This document shows positions 7,561 through 16,224 of a DNA stretch of 32,839 bases, in pieces. Position numbers and translations under genes: made by a program. The stretch comes from a virus: the IMG/VR virus record IMGVR_UViG_3300037146_000068, positions 1 to 32,839 of that record. One strand, 5' to 3'. The notes beneath the pieces are model-generated. The model was given only the letters and a program-made list of their open reading frames with translations. It did not search any database and was not told the DNA's origin. Each line of letters starts with the position of its first letter. Position 1 is the stretch's first letter.

Positions 7561-7727
7561 ATCTTCCTCCGACCATCGGAGCGATGATTTCCAGCGGAAA
7601 AATGACGTTGCATGAGATGCAAACTATTTACTCGTTGGAAGACGTATATTTGACGTTGGAAGTGTTGAGTATCGACGCATATAACCGCAAGACAATTGCA
7701 GAAGCAGAAGCGAGAAGAAAGCGTTAA
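7117..7727 (+). CDS. Tail assembly chaperone, long -1 frameshift fusion (about 203 aa)
   Basis: Reading to the slippery A AAT TTT at 7491-7497 (127 residues) and then shifting -1 gives a further 76 residues ending at 7727: FKTRRHLNIDHDGG, then VNLPPTIGAMISSGKMTLHE, MQTIYSLEDVYLTLEVLS and a basic C-terminus. The downstream frame has no own Shine-Dalgarno/start near the overlap. It has the look of the 'T' part of G/GT chaperones, which recruits tube protein. In tailed phages a short/long chaperone ratio set by frameshifting is needed for tail assembly. Confidence 0.8.
7491..7538 (+). promoter_or_regulatory. Programmed -1 ribosomal frameshift signal
   Basis: A slippery heptamer A AAT TTT (7491-7497, in the zero frame gcA AAT TTT) is followed by a six-base spacer and a perfect 10-bp stem: CCCGCCGTCA (7504-7513) with TGACGGCGGG (7529-7538), loop 15 bases. 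The zero frame ends at 7560 and the -1 frame stays open to 7727. Confidence 0.85.
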
Positions 7728-7731
7728 TAAA

Positions 7732-9993
7732 ATGGCGACCATCATCGATAGTCTTCTAGTGGAATTAGGCCTCGACTCTTCTGGAATGTCAAAAGGCGTT
7801 TCGGAAGCCAAACGCGCTTTCGATGCGGTTAAGCGCGAAGCGGAAGAAGCTGCGCAGGCATTTAAGCAAGAACAAGCGGCAATGAAAGGCTCTTTTGAGG
7901 CGCAGACTGCCGCTGCCGTGAAACAGGGGAAAATAACGGCAGGTCAAGGAAAACAACAGCTAAACGATTTCAAAGAAAATCAACGGCAACAAGCGTTTCA
8001 GTTTTCGCGCACGCAAAAAGATAAAATTGCCGAAGCGCAGCGTAATCTCGCGCAAACGAAGTCGATGGTTAAGCAAGAGTCGGACGCAAAAACCAAGGCG
8101 GCAAAAGCGCAAGACGCGCAAGCGAAGTCGATGGTCGAAGGGATATCTCACATCCGCACGGAAGTTATCGGGCTGATTGCCGGTTTTTTAGGGCTGGCCG
8201 CGATTAAAAGTTTCGGCGAACATATCATTGGCGTCGATGGAGACGTACAGCGCCTGTCTGGAACGATAGGCGTTTCGACGACCGATTTAAATGCGTGGGC
8301 TATTGCCGCATCGGATTTTGGGGCGACTGGGGCGCAGGTTGAAGGTGCTTTCCGGGCTGTAAATAAAATTCAGGAAGGGCTGGCAAAAGGCGACGTTGGA
8401 TCGGTTGAAGCGCTGACCGAGTATGCAAAAACGATGTCCGCATTAGGCGGCGCACACGTTGAGACGAACGTTCTTGCCGCGCCGAATTTGACGCAACAAG
8501 AGTTCCTTTTGCAACTTGCGAAAGAATCGCAACAAGTCAGTGAAAAAGTGTTTGCTCAGAGCGTGGCAAAGCTTGGTATCGACGAGAACGTTGCGCGTGC
8601 TTTGCACTCGGGAAATGTTGAGCTTGCCAAACAGCTTCAGTCGGCAAAGGAGCTTGCAAAAGACAATGACAAAGCGAGCGCAGCTTCGTTAGCAATGCAA
8701 AAACGCTGGAACCAAACGTTGATCCATGTCAAAGCGTTAGGGGAAACGATTCTTGTCGCTGTCCTTCCTGCGATAAATTCCGTGTTGGACGCGATAGACG
8801 GCTTGATAAAGTTCGCCACGGATGGATGGGGCGCAATGACCGGCGACATGAAAGAAAAGCTTGGCGGCGTAAAAGAAAAGCTTGGCGGCGTAAAAGAAAA
8901 GCTTGGCGATGTGTCGTCCGTCTTTGCAGAAATAAAAACCTTTATTGCTAGCAATAAAGGTTTCATTTCTGCATTGTTCACAGGCAACGGCGAAGACATT
9001 CGCAAAGCGTGGAACGCGATGTGGGACAATTTTATTATTCTTGCAAAAGATGCTGCACCAAAGATTGCCGACGTGATTAAAGAAGCTTTAGCCGGGGCGC
9101 TCGGTTGGATTGAAGATCGCGCTTCAGCGATTTGGGACGCGGCTACCGGGCAACATACGCAAGAAGCGAATCGCAAAAAACGCGAAACTGCTTACGCAAA
9201 ATACAAAGAAGCGAACCGGACGCCGGAACAGGCGCAAGCCGAACTAAAATCATACCAGGATCAAAACGCAGCAATTTTGGCTGGCGGAAAAGGAACGGGC
9301 GCTTCGGCTGTCAACATTCGCCCTTCATTCGGCGCGTCGAAGCCGACACGTGCCGATGCGCAAGCTGCGGCAGATGCTGCGGAAAAGAAATACGGCGTCC
9401 CTGCTGCCGTGACGCTCGCCCAGTATCAATTGGAAAGCAACAGCGGAAAGAATATGCCTGCAGGCAGCAACAATCCTTTCGGCATAAAAGCGAAAGGCGG
9501 GCAGCCGTATGTGGAAGCGGAAACGACTGAATATATAAACGGGCAAATGCAGCATGTGAAGCAGAAATTTGCGAAATTCGATTCGTTGGAAGATGCATTC
9601 GATGCGCACGCGGAATTGCTCGCAACGGATGCGGCATATTCGGAAGCGCGAAAGCATACCGACGATCCTAAAGCCTATGCGGATGCGTTGACGGGAAAGT
9701 ACGCAACCGACCCCGAATATGGCGCAAAGTTGAAAAGCATTATGTCGTCGGATGCAAGGTCGGCGATGCCTCCTATCGACAAGGGTGTGATTTCCGGCGC
9801 GCAATCAAGCGTGGTGAACAATCAGGCGCTCAATAATCGCGTAGCGAATAACAACGCGCAGATACAAACAAACGTTGGCTCCGTGAACATTAATGCGCCA
9901 AACGCAAAAACGAACGCGGACGTAGCGTCATTGATCGGAGAACGCATGCAAGACTTTTCTATCGCGTCGATGGCAAATTCAGGACTTGCGTAA
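7732..9993 (+). CDS. Tape measure protein with internal glucosaminidase domain
   Basis: A 753-residue protein; ATG at 7732 is chosen over an ATG at 7696 inside the chaperone frame. Residues 1-130 are a charged, Ala/Gln-rich coiled-coil region (GVSEAKRAFDAVKREAEE onwards). Two hydrophobic stretches follow (around EVIGLIAGFLGLAAI and ETILVAVLPAINSVLDAI). Residues about 538-672 form a FlgJ/glucosaminidase-type domain: AEKKYGVPAAVTLAQYQLES, NNPFGIKAKGG, then FDSLEDAFDAHAELLATD; Glu568 in QYQLES is the expected catalytic acid. Such domains open peptidoglycan during DNA injection. With the usual ~1.5 A per residue rule the tail would be about 110 nm. It carries a 3x21-bp repeat and a 28-bp palindrome. 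Confidence 0.85.
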   Translation: MATIIDSLLVELGLDSSGMSKGVSEAKRAFDAVKREAEEAAQAFKQEQAAMKGSFEAQTAAAVKQGKITAGQGKQQLNDFKENQRQQAFQFSRTQKDKIAEAQRNLAQTKSMVKQESDAKTKAAKAQDAQAKSMVEGISHIRTEVIGLIAGFLGLAAIKSFGEHIIGVDGDVQRLSGTIGVSTTDLNAWAIAASDFGATGAQVEGAFRAVNKIQEGLAKGDVGSVEALTEYAKTMSALGGAHVETNVLAAPNLTQQEFLLQLAKESQQVSEKVFAQSVAKLGIDENVARALHSGNVELAKQLQSAKELAKDNDKASAASLAMQKRWNQTLIHVKALGETILVAVLPAINSVLDAIDGLIKFATDGWGAMTGDMKEKLGGVKEKLGGVKEKLGDVSSVFAEIKTFIASNKGFISALFTGNGEDIRKAWNAMWDNFIILAKDAAPKIADVIKEALAGALGWIEDRASAIWDAATGQHTQEANRKKRETAYAKYKEANRTPEQAQAELKSYQDQNAAILAGGKGTGASAVNIRPSFGASKPTRADAQAAADAAEKKYGVPAAVTLAQYQLESNSGKNMPAGSNNPFGIKAKGGQPYVEAETTEYINGQMQHVKQKFAKFDSLEDAFDAHAELLATDAAYSEARKHTDDPKAYADALTGKYATDPEYGAKLKSIMSSDARSAMPPIDKGVISGAQSSVVNNQALNNRVANNNAQIQTNVGSVNINAPNAKTNADVASLIGERMQDFSIASMANSGLA
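8851..8913 (+). repeat. Three tandem 21-bp units in the tape measure gene
   Basis: Two identical units and one near-identical unit encode KEKLGGV KEKLGGV KEKLGDV. In-frame heptad-length units in a tape measure can change tail length by slippage. Confidence 0.85.
8936..8963. repeat. 28-bp perfect palindrome inside the tape measure gene
   Basis: AAACCTTTATTGCT followed by its exact reverse complement; as RNA a 12-bp stem with CUAG loop. It lies in the coding sequence (KTFIASNKGF), just downstream of the 21-bp repeats. Confidence 0.6.
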
Positions 9994-11123
9994 TGGCTTT
10001 AGCTCCGCCTCCCCCTCCCCCAGACGATCCTAGCGTAGCGGCTTACAATCCGTCCTACCCAGACGTGCCCATCGCGGCAGGCGTTCCGAACGTTTTGCGG
10101 ACGCTTTTAGCGCCTGCCGGAAGCGTTGCAAATAGCCTGGCGAACATCGGGATAGGCGCGGCGCAATTGCCGAGTGGCATTGTGACGAACGCACAGCTAG
10201 CAACGGTAAATGGCGCGCAGAGCTTGATAGCTGGCGCATACGGCACATTGCCGTCGCAGATGTTTGCGGACGCGCCTGGAGTTGTTGCTGCCGCCAACTC
10301 CAGCGCTGGACAATGGGGAATATTCGCCGCAGGCACGACGAACATCGTTTTGACGCCGGATTCGTTTAAGTCGTTGAACTACAAGCAAGGGTGGAGAATC
10401 GCTAACTACCCAATGGAGCAGGGGGCGTTTCAATCCTACAATAAAGTCCAAACCCCTTTCGAGGTTAAAGTTGCTTTCACAAAAGGCGGCGGCGACAGCG
10501 AGCGAACAAATTTCTTATCCACTCTAGCGACTTTGGCGAATTCGTTTGATCTATACGATGTGGTAACGCCAGAAATTACTTATTCAAATGTATCGATTGA
10601 AAGTTATGACTACGTTCGCACGGCAATAAACGGCGCAAAATTGCTGACGGTAGATATTTCACTGCTGCAAATAAGGCTGGCCGCAGCAGCAAACTTTACG
10701 AACACAGCGACGCCTAGCGGCTCAGGCACGGTGAACGGCGGCATTGTTCAGCCGATTCCTGTAACTACAGGCCCGAATTTAGCTCCAGACGGAAATCCAA
10801 CTAGCGCAGCGCAATCAGCCAGCGGGGAAGTTGCTCCTCCAACATCTGTTGCTCCTCCAGAGGCAGTGCCTCCCGCAGCAGCAGCAGCAGTAACGAGCAG
10901 TCAAACTCCTGCTGTATCAGCAACGCCGCCAGCATTTGACGATAAACTTAGGGATGCAAACGGAAACATTGTCACTCCAACCGCAGTGAATCCACTTACG
11001 GGACGCACTCAGACCGCGAACGGATACTTTCAGGTCAACCCAAACACAGGGCATTTAATGCAATACGACAAGGACGGGAGTGTCGTTAAAATTGCGTCGC
11101 CTGCCGATGACGCAATTCAATAG
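9993..11123 (+). CDS. Dit-like baseplate/tail protein
   Basis: A 376-residue protein overlapping the tape measure stop (TAATG at 9991-9995). After a proline-rich start (APPPPPPDD), the middle of the protein has the N-terminal Dit-like pattern seen in many proteobacterial myophages: WRIANYPMEQGAFQSYNKV, FEVKVAFTKGGGDSERTNFL, LYDVVTPEITY, YDYVRTAINGAKLLTVDISL and LLQIRLA. Such proteins form the ring joining tube and baseplate. The last 130 residues are a Pro/Ala/Ser-rich linker followed by a small repeat-like end (GNIVTPTAVNPLTGRTQTAN), probably flexible. Confidence 0.65.
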   Translation: MALAPPPPPPDDPSVAAYNPSYPDVPIAAGVPNVLRTLLAPAGSVANSLANIGIGAAQLPSGIVTNAQLATVNGAQSLIAGAYGTLPSQMFADAPGVVAAANSSAGQWGIFAAGTTNIVLTPDSFKSLNYKQGWRIANYPMEQGAFQSYNKVQTPFEVKVAFTKGGGDSERTNFLSTLATLANSFDLYDVVTPEITYSNVSIESYDYVRTAINGAKLLTVDISLLQIRLAAAANFTNTATPSGSGTVNGGIVQPIPVTTGPNLAPDGNPTSAAQSASGEVAPPTSVAPPEAVPPAAAAAVTSSQTPAVSATPPAFDDKLRDANGNIVTPTAVNPLTGRTQTANGYFQVNPNTGHLMQYDKDGSVVKIASPADDAIQ

Positions 11124-11159
11124 CTTGCGATTCATTTACAGATTCGTGGAAGACGACAA

Positions 11160-11474
11160 ATGCAAATCGTTCCGATACAAGATGTTTTTTCACAAACCCT
11201 GACGTGCAGTTTGACTCAGCAGAATTGTAAGATAAACATCTATCAAAACGCATTCGGTCTGTTTATGGACTTATACGTTAATGCGGTTTTGATTATCGGC
11301 GGCGTGATTTGCGAAGATCGAAACAGAATCGTTCGAGATTTGTATCTCGGTTTTGTTGGCGATTTTACCTTTATCGATACGCAAGGGTCAAACGACCCGA
11401 GCAGCCCAGGGCTTGGAACGCGATACTTGTTATGCTATATCGATCCATTCGACCTTGCGCCAGGAGAAGGTTGA
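11160..11474 (+). CDS. Baseplate plug protein (Pam3 gp18-like)
   Basis: A 104-residue protein between the Dit-like and hub genes. The pattern of a short beta protein with NIYQNAFGLFMDLYVNAVLI, IGGVICEDRNRIVRDL and FIDTQGSNDPSSPGLGTRYL matches the small 'baseplate plug' family described from cyanophage Pam3-type simple contractile tails. There it fills the space between the hub and the tail tube. A short, Cys-containing N-terminus (TCSLTQQNC) precedes the domain. The gene order (Dit-like, plug, hub, spike, gp25, J) is the standard one. Confidence 0.6.
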   Translation: MQIVPIQDVFSQTLTCSLTQQNCKINIYQNAFGLFMDLYVNAVLIIGGVICEDRNRIVRDLYLGFVGDFTFIDTQGSNDPSSPGLGTRYLLCYIDPFDLAPGEG

Positions 11475-11477
11475 AAA

Positions 11478-12380
11478 ATGGCGTTCACAAACAAGCAAAT
11501 CAGCCTGACGTTCACGCTAGGCACCGGCAGTTTCGGTGAAGCCGGCGATAATCAGGTGACGGTGACAGGGCTGCGGATTTCGGCGAAAATCGTTAAAACA
11601 GGTTACGCAGGAATGTCCATGTGCGAACTGCGCGTTTTCGGGCTGCCACCGACCGTGTACAACTCTTTGGTCTCGATTTATTCGACGCCGCAATATGCGC
11701 AAAGAAACACAATCGCAGTCAGCGCCGGGGATTCTTCCACAGCTATGTCCCAAGTATTTATCGGACAGATTCAAATAGCGCAAATCGACTTGAATTCTCA
11801 ACCGAATAGCATATTAACCGTCGTTGCGCAATCTTGCTTATTGCAGGCGTTGCAACCGACAGTGCCGTTAAGCTATCCCGAAGGAATTTCCATCGCGTCC
11901 ACGATGAATACGATTGCGGGAGTCATGGGATTAAGATTTGAAAATAATGGCGTGACAGGCATTTTGCCGAAACAATATTTGCCGGGAACGCCAAGACAGC
12001 AAGCATTAACGGTCATCAAGGCATCCGGGATTAAATGGAATGGCGGCGATGACGGAGTGTTGGCGATTTGGCCTGCAACCGGCAGCCGCACGTCGCTAGA
12101 TTTAATTCCTACAATTTCGTATGAGGACGACTTGATCGGATATCCATCTTACTCGAATATCGGGATCGGAATTAAAACGAGGTACAATCCGAACGTGCAA
12201 TATGGCGGTCAAGTGACTTTAGTCAGCAGTCTGAAGGTGACAGGCATGAACGGAAACTGGACGGTGTACGGGCTTGCGCATACGCTGGAAAGCGAAATGC
12301 CAGACGGTCAATGGATGACTGAAATTCAAGGCGCAAATTACAGCTTGTTAGGCGCGCCCACTCCACCGAGCTCGCTATGA
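11478..12380 (+). CDS. Baseplate hub protein
   Basis: A 300-residue protein beginning three bases after the plug stop, with AGGAGAAGG in the end of the previous gene as ribosome site. It has the alternating beta pattern of small gp27/gpD-like hubs: VTVTGLRISAKIVKTGYAGM, MCELRVFGLPPTVYNSL, VFIGQIQIAQIDLNSQPNSI, then a middle YPEGISIASTMNTIAGVMGL and a C-terminal GNWTVYGLAHTLESEMPDGQ. The last motif, a 'xVxxLxHxLESExPxGxW' end, is characteristic of the family. The hub carries the spike encoded next. Confidence 0.65.
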   Translation: MAFTNKQISLTFTLGTGSFGEAGDNQVTVTGLRISAKIVKTGYAGMSMCELRVFGLPPTVYNSLVSIYSTPQYAQRNTIAVSAGDSSTAMSQVFIGQIQIAQIDLNSQPNSILTVVAQSCLLQALQPTVPLSYPEGISIASTMNTIAGVMGLRFENNGVTGILPKQYLPGTPRQQALTVIKASGIKWNGGDDGVLAIWPATGSRTSLDLIPTISYEDDLIGYPSYSNIGIGIKTRYNPNVQYGGQVTLVSSLKVTGMNGNWTVYGLAHTLESEMPDGQWMTEIQGANYSLLGAPTPPSSL

Positions 12381-13147
12381 CCGATTTTTACAACGGCTTT
12401 CAACCGAATGAAACGTTCGGGTCGAAATTCAACGCGACTCAATTTCAGATACAGCAGCTTTTGTCGCAAGTCAGAACGGCAATTCCTGTTCAAGTCCAAT
12501 CTTGCACGAATGACGGCGGATTAGCGCCGTTCGGGTTTGTCAACGTTCTGCCGCTCATCAATCAGGTTGACGGGCAAATGAATATGACGTCGCACGGCAT
12601 CATTCATAAAGTGCCGTACTGCCGATTGCAAGGTGGCGCGAACGCGATTATCATCGACCCACAGGCTGGCGACATTGGAATCATGATCGTTGCCGACCGG
12701 GATATTTCGACGCTAATCAATACGCAAGCGCAAGCGAACCCCGCGACTTTTCGGCAGTTCGATTTGTCGGACGGAATGTATATTGGCGGCATCTTAAACG
12801 CGCAGCCGACGCAATACATTCAATTCAATGATTCCGGCATCACAATTTTTTCTCCGAACAACATCACGGCGCAAACAACAGGAAACGTTACTGTGATTGC
12901 GGGAGGTAATGCGGACGTGACCGCAAGCGAATCGGCAGCCGTCACTGCGCCGACAATTACACTGACTGGAACGACGACTGTGGACGGCACGCTAACTGTG
13001 ACCGGCATGGTCTCAATGGAAGCGAATGCCTCCGTAACCGGTTCGATGATGAATAACGGAGTGGATATCGGTTCGACGCATGCGCATCCTGTAGACAACA
13101 TTCAAGGCGGCGACGATTCTGTCGAAACCGGGCCTCCTAATGAATAA
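12377..13147 (+). CDS. Baseplate spike protein (gp138/gpV-like) with His tip motif
   Basis: A 256-residue protein overlapping the hub stop (ATGA). The N-terminal OB-like domain (VQVQSCTNDGGLAPFGFVNV, LPLINQVDG, VPYCRLQGGANAIIIDPQAG, DIGIMIVADRDIS) matches Gp138_N spikes. Residues about 150-225 are short beta-strand repeats (NVTVIAGGNADVTASESAAV, TAPTITLTGTTTVDGTLTVT) forming a triple-stranded needle. The end, GVDIGSTHAHPVDN, carries an H-x-H motif of the type that binds iron at the apex of P2 gpV and related spikes. The protein pierces the outer membrane. Confidence 0.8.
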   Translation: MTDFYNGFQPNETFGSKFNATQFQIQQLLSQVRTAIPVQVQSCTNDGGLAPFGFVNVLPLINQVDGQMNMTSHGIIHKVPYCRLQGGANAIIIDPQAGDIGIMIVADRDISTLINTQAQANPATFRQFDLSDGMYIGGILNAQPTQYIQFNDSGITIFSPNNITAQTTGNVTVIAGGNADVTASESAAVTAPTITLTGTTTVDGTLTVTGMVSMEANASVTGSMMNNGVDIGSTHAHPVDNIQGGDDSVETGPPNE

Positions 13148-13159
13148 AGTGACTTTATT
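13143..13159. repeat. 17-bp near-palindrome just before the gp25-like gene
   Basis: AATAAAGT / ACTTTATT around a single G. It ends on the base before the ATG at 13160 and occupies the place of a Shine-Dalgarno, which is otherwise missing for this gene. Confidence 0.45.
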
Positions 13160-13516
13160 ATGAACACGCTTTTACTCGACAGAACATACAACGACTTGTG
13201 CATTGATTCGGACGGAAACATTGCAATGGCCAGTCTAGGTTATGCTTTGGCACAAGACGCTGCGTCGCAAATAAAGTTGTTTCAAGGCGAGTATTGGTAT
13301 GATACGACGCAAGGCATTCCTTATTTCCAGGAAATTTTAGGTATCGGTCAAACGCCACCAATCAATTTGATGAAGTCGCAATTCGTCGCGGCGGCTTTGC
13401 AAGTCCCAGGAGTCGAAGTCGCTGTTTGTTTTATCTCGTCAATTGAAAACGGACAAGTGTCCGGGCAGGTGCAGATTTCCGATTCATCCGATAACGTTTC
13501 GATAGCGAACTTCTAA
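13160..13516 (+). CDS. Baseplate wedge protein, gp25/gpW-like
   Basis: A 118-residue protein with the short gp25-like layout: an N-terminal [20 protein letters not shown], the helix [20 protein letters not shown], the motif [10 protein letters not shown], and a C-terminal [12 protein letters not shown]. The stretch resembling E-W..D...GIP is the family signature. gp25 proteins start sheath assembly on the baseplate. No Shine-Dalgarno is visible; a palindrome lies there instead, and translation may be coupled to the spike gene ending 12 bases upstream. The stop overlaps the J gene start (TAATG). Confidence 0.75.
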   Translation: MNTLLLDRTYNDLCIDSDGNIAMASLGYALAQDAASQIKLFQGEYWYDTTQGIPYFQEILGIGQTPPINLMKSQFVAAALQVPGVEVAVCFISSIENGQVSGQVQISDSSDNVSIANF

Positions 13517-15150
13517 TGACAACGAACGTCCCTCCAGTTTCGCTCGGAGCGAACGGCTACATTGCGCCTGCGGAATCGGCAATCCTCGCAGGCGTGCAAG
13601 CCGACATCAATTCCGCATTCGGCAATGGGTTGAATTTTACTTCGACCGCAACGCCGCAAACGCAATTATCGGTGAGCGAGACTGCAATCATCGGAAACAC
13701 AAACGACTTACTCCTCGCCCTTTTTAATGGCGTCGATCCAGCTTTCGCTTCAGGCCGCATGCAGGACGCCATCGGGCGGATTTACTACATGACGCGCATC
13801 CCCGCAGCTAGCACGGTCGTTCAATGCACTTGCTCAGGCTTAAGTGCAACAATTCCTGTTGGCGCGCTAGCGCAAGATGTGTCTGGAAATACTTATATGT
13901 GCATGCAAGCGGGAACACTTCCTGGCGGCCCGGGAGGTGGCAGCATCGTTTTGCCGTTCGCAAACGTCGCGCAAGGCCCGATTCCGTGCCCGGAAAATAC
14001 ATTGACGACAATCGTTTCCGGCGTCAGCGGATGGGACACAATCAATAATCCAGCGGATGGCGCAGAAGGATCGCTAGTCGAAAGCAGATCGCAGTTCGAA
14101 ACGCGCCGGTTCAATTCCGTCGCAGCCAATTCACTCAACACTCCCCAATCCGTTCTCGGGACGATTCTTAATGTTGCAAATGTGTTGGGTGCTTATGTTC
14201 AAGATAATTTTTACAATTATCCTTACGCTGTCAATCCGGTATCGACGATTACGGGATCGATCAGCGGAACATCGTTGACGATCGATGCTGTTCTCTCTGG
14301 GACTGTCGCTATAGGGCAAGTTATTAGCGGGCCTGGGGTAACATACGGCACAACGATTGTTAGCGGTTCCAGCAGTCCTTATACGGTTTCCGTGAGCCAA
14401 ACGACGGCGGCGGCCATTCCGCTTCAGCTTGGAGGGGTAAGCATTGAAGCGAATACGCTTTATATAAGCGTTGCGGGGGGCACGGCGCAAGATATCGCCA
14501 ATGCGATTTGGAGCAAAAAACCGCCTGGTTGCGGACTTCAAGGCAATACGACAGAAACGGTTTATGATACAAGCTACGTCTATAGCACGCCAGGAATTCC
14601 TTATGCGATCTCGTTCGAAAACCCGCCTGATGTCGAAATATACTTTAACGTCAGTATTTATCCGTCGCCTGCCGTTCCGTCCAACGCAAGCACGTTGATT
14701 CAAAATGCGATTTTGAACGCTTTCATCGGCGGCGATGGCGGTTTGCGCATGCAAATGGAAACGTTAATTTTAACCAGTCGATATTACCAGGGGATTTACG
14801 CGCTCGGCTCGTGGGCATTAATTACCGGATTGACAATTGGAAGTTCTGCCGCGCCCGCATTTGCGATAACCGCATCAATCGCAACGACCGTTTTAACAGT
14901 GACAGCGACTGGCGGCGCGCTGGCTGTTGGGCAAGTTTTGATCGGAACAGGCGTAACGGTGGGGACGTATATTAAAGCGCAGTTGACAGGTTCCTCTGGC
15001 TCAACGGGCACGTACACGGTATCGAGTTCCCAAACCGTTGGAAGCGAATCGATGAACGTTTTGGGAATGAATGCGACAAGCATTCAAATGCTGATAAATC
15101 AAATGCCGGTGACGGCAGCGGCCAACATTAATGTGACGACTGCGACATGA
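13516..15150 (+). CDS. Baseplate J-like wedge protein with two module insertions
   Basis: A 544-residue protein. Features of the family are the N-terminal [36 protein letters not shown], the [17 protein letters not shown] segment, [18 protein letters not shown], and the middle [20 protein letters not shown] with [16 protein letters not shown]-like proteins form the wedge ring of contractile baseplates. Two copies of the dispersed module interrupt it, at residues 247-303 (between VNPVSTIT and LGGVSI) and 452-514 (near the C-terminus, before [17 protein letters not shown]). Without them the protein would be close to the usual ~420 residues. Confidence 0.8.
   Translation: MTTNVPPVSLGANGYIAPAESAILAGVQADINSAFGNGLNFTSTATPQTQLSVSETAIIGNTNDLLLALFNGVDPAFASGRMQDAIGRIYYMTRIPAASTVVQCTCSGLSATIPVGALAQDVSGNTYMCMQAGTLPGGPGGGSIVLPFANVAQGPIPCPENTLTTIVSGVSGWDTINNPADGAEGSLVESRSQFETRRFNSVAANSLNTPQSVLGTILNVANVLGAYVQDNFYNYPYAVNPVSTITGSISGTSLTIDAVLSGTVAIGQVISGPGVTYGTTIVSGSSSPYTVSVSQTTAAAIPLQLGGVSIEANTLYISVAGGTAQDIANAIWSKKPPGCGLQGNTTETVYDTSYVYSTPGIPYAISFENPPDVEIYFNVSIYPSPAVPSNASTLIQNAILNAFIGGDGGLRMQMETLILTSRYYQGIYALGSWALITGLTIGSSAAPAFAITASIATTVLTVTATGGALAVGQVLIGTGVTVGTYIKAQLTGSSGSTGTYTVSSSQTVGSESMNVLGMNATSIQMLINQMPVTAAANINVTTAT
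14254..14424 (+). repeat. Dispersed module copy D1 (in baseplate J)
   Basis: [38 protein letters not shown], then [19 protein letters not shown]. It lacks the GTGGxGTY segment of other copies. The 5' 29 bases match copy B at 26 positions. Confidence 0.75.
14869..15057 (+). repeat. Dispersed module copy D2 (in baseplate J)
   Basis: [59 protein letters not shown]. Confidence 0.75.
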
Positions 15151-16214
15151 AAAAGATTATTTTAGGATTCGCCCTAGCGTTAAAGTTGCTTTCATCCTTT
15201 GCGCAAACATCGCCAGGATTTACCTACGGACAAATACCCACGGCAGGGCAGTGGAATCTTTATTTTTCAAACAAGCAAGACTATCTCGCTCCCGGCACGG
15301 CAGGGAATGTCTTTACCTCCAACGGCACGACGGCTTATTGGGCTGCGCCATCTCCGATCACAAACATTTATGGGGGAGCAGCGAATTACATCCCCTATCA
15401 AACCGCTCCGAACTTGACGAGCTTTATTCTTCCGCTGGATAGCGCATTGATGTTAAGTAACAGCGCTGGCGTGCCTGGATGGGGAAACTTGACAGGTCCG
15501 GTGACGACTACCGGCGCGGCAACGACGATCACACCAACAGGCATTACTCCCGGCCCTTACACGTGCGCGAACATTACGGCAAACGCGGCAGGGCAACTTA
15601 CCGCAGCGTCGAACGGAAGTTGCAGCAGCAGCGGAACGGTATCCTCTGTCGGCTTTTCCGATGCGTCGTCTACGCCAATTTATACGATAACGAATTCCCC
15701 AATCACGACTAGCGGAACGATCAATGAAACGCTTAATACACAGTCCGCAAACACTGTTTTTGCCGGGCCTGCCAGCGGCAGTGCCGCACAGCCGGGTTTC
15801 CGTGCGATAGTTCCGTCCGACGCGCCTAGAGCGCCTTTCTGGGCAAAATACACGGTGCTTTACACCTCGATAAGTGTGGGGGCGACGACAGATACTGTAA
15901 CGCTATTCGTTCTGCCTGCCGGTGGCATTGTGCATCAAGTCTTAATTCAGCAGAGCATCGCTTTTACGGGCGGTTCAATCTCGGCTGTAACCGCTTCTGT
16001 AGGCGTTTCCGGCAGTCTCGCTAAATATGCGCCAGCGTTTAGCGTCTACAGCGCGCCAAGCGCGACGAATTACGAACTGGTCACGACGAATGGGGCGGAG
16101 TCGAGAACTGCAACAACGAATGTTACTGCAACATTCAACTCCATCGGGGGGAATCTTTCGACGCTTGCCGCCGGGTCAGTCGATGTGTGGGCATTAATTT
16201 CAACTGCGCTTTAG
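15147..16214 (+). CDS. Fibre-like protein 1 with signal peptide
   Basis: A 355-residue protein overlapping the J gene (ATGA). Residues 1-19 are a classic Sec signal: MKK, a hydrophobic core ([12 protein letters not shown]), then SSFA with predicted cleavage A19|Q20. The mature start [20 protein letters not shown] is a common phage fibre N-terminal motif. It is followed by Gly/Thr/Ser-rich repeat-like shaft sequence and a C-terminal globular domain (about 230-355, [20 protein letters not shown] to [13 protein letters not shown]) that is paralogous to the end of the next gene product. The mature part has two cysteines. Fibre function is inferred from sequence style and position; export is inferred from the signal peptide. 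Confidence 0.7.
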   Translation: MKKIILGFALALKLLSSFAQTSPGFTYGQIPTAGQWNLYFSNKQDYLAPGTAGNVFTSNGTTAYWAAPSPITNIYGGAANYIPYQTAPNLTSFILPLDSALMLSNSAGVPGWGNLTGPVTTTGAATTITPTGITPGPYTCANITANAAGQLTAASNGSCSSSGTVSSVGFSDASSTPIYTITNSPITTSGTINETLNTQSANTVFAGPASGSAAQPGFRAIVPSDAPRAPFWAKYTVLYTSISVGATTDTVTLFVLPAGGIVHQVLIQQSIAFTGGSISAVTASVGVSGSLAKYAPAFSVYSAPSATNYELVTTNGAESRTATTNVTATFNSIGGNLSTLAAGSVDVWALISTAL

Positions 16215-16224
16215 GAGCTTTATC

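Noticed and set aside
7371-7727. Separate gene downstream of the tail chaperone
   Set aside because: No ribosome site at its ATG; it is the -1 continuation of the chaperone, joined by a clear slippery site and stem.
14131-14754. 207-codon antisense frame over baseplate J
   Set aside because: Arg/Asn-rich shadow of the J-like gene; no motif.
15180-15195. Fourth copy of the AAAG-N-CTTT palindrome
   Set aside because: TTAAAGTTGCTTTC is similar but lies in the coding sequence of a signal peptide and its arms are shorter.
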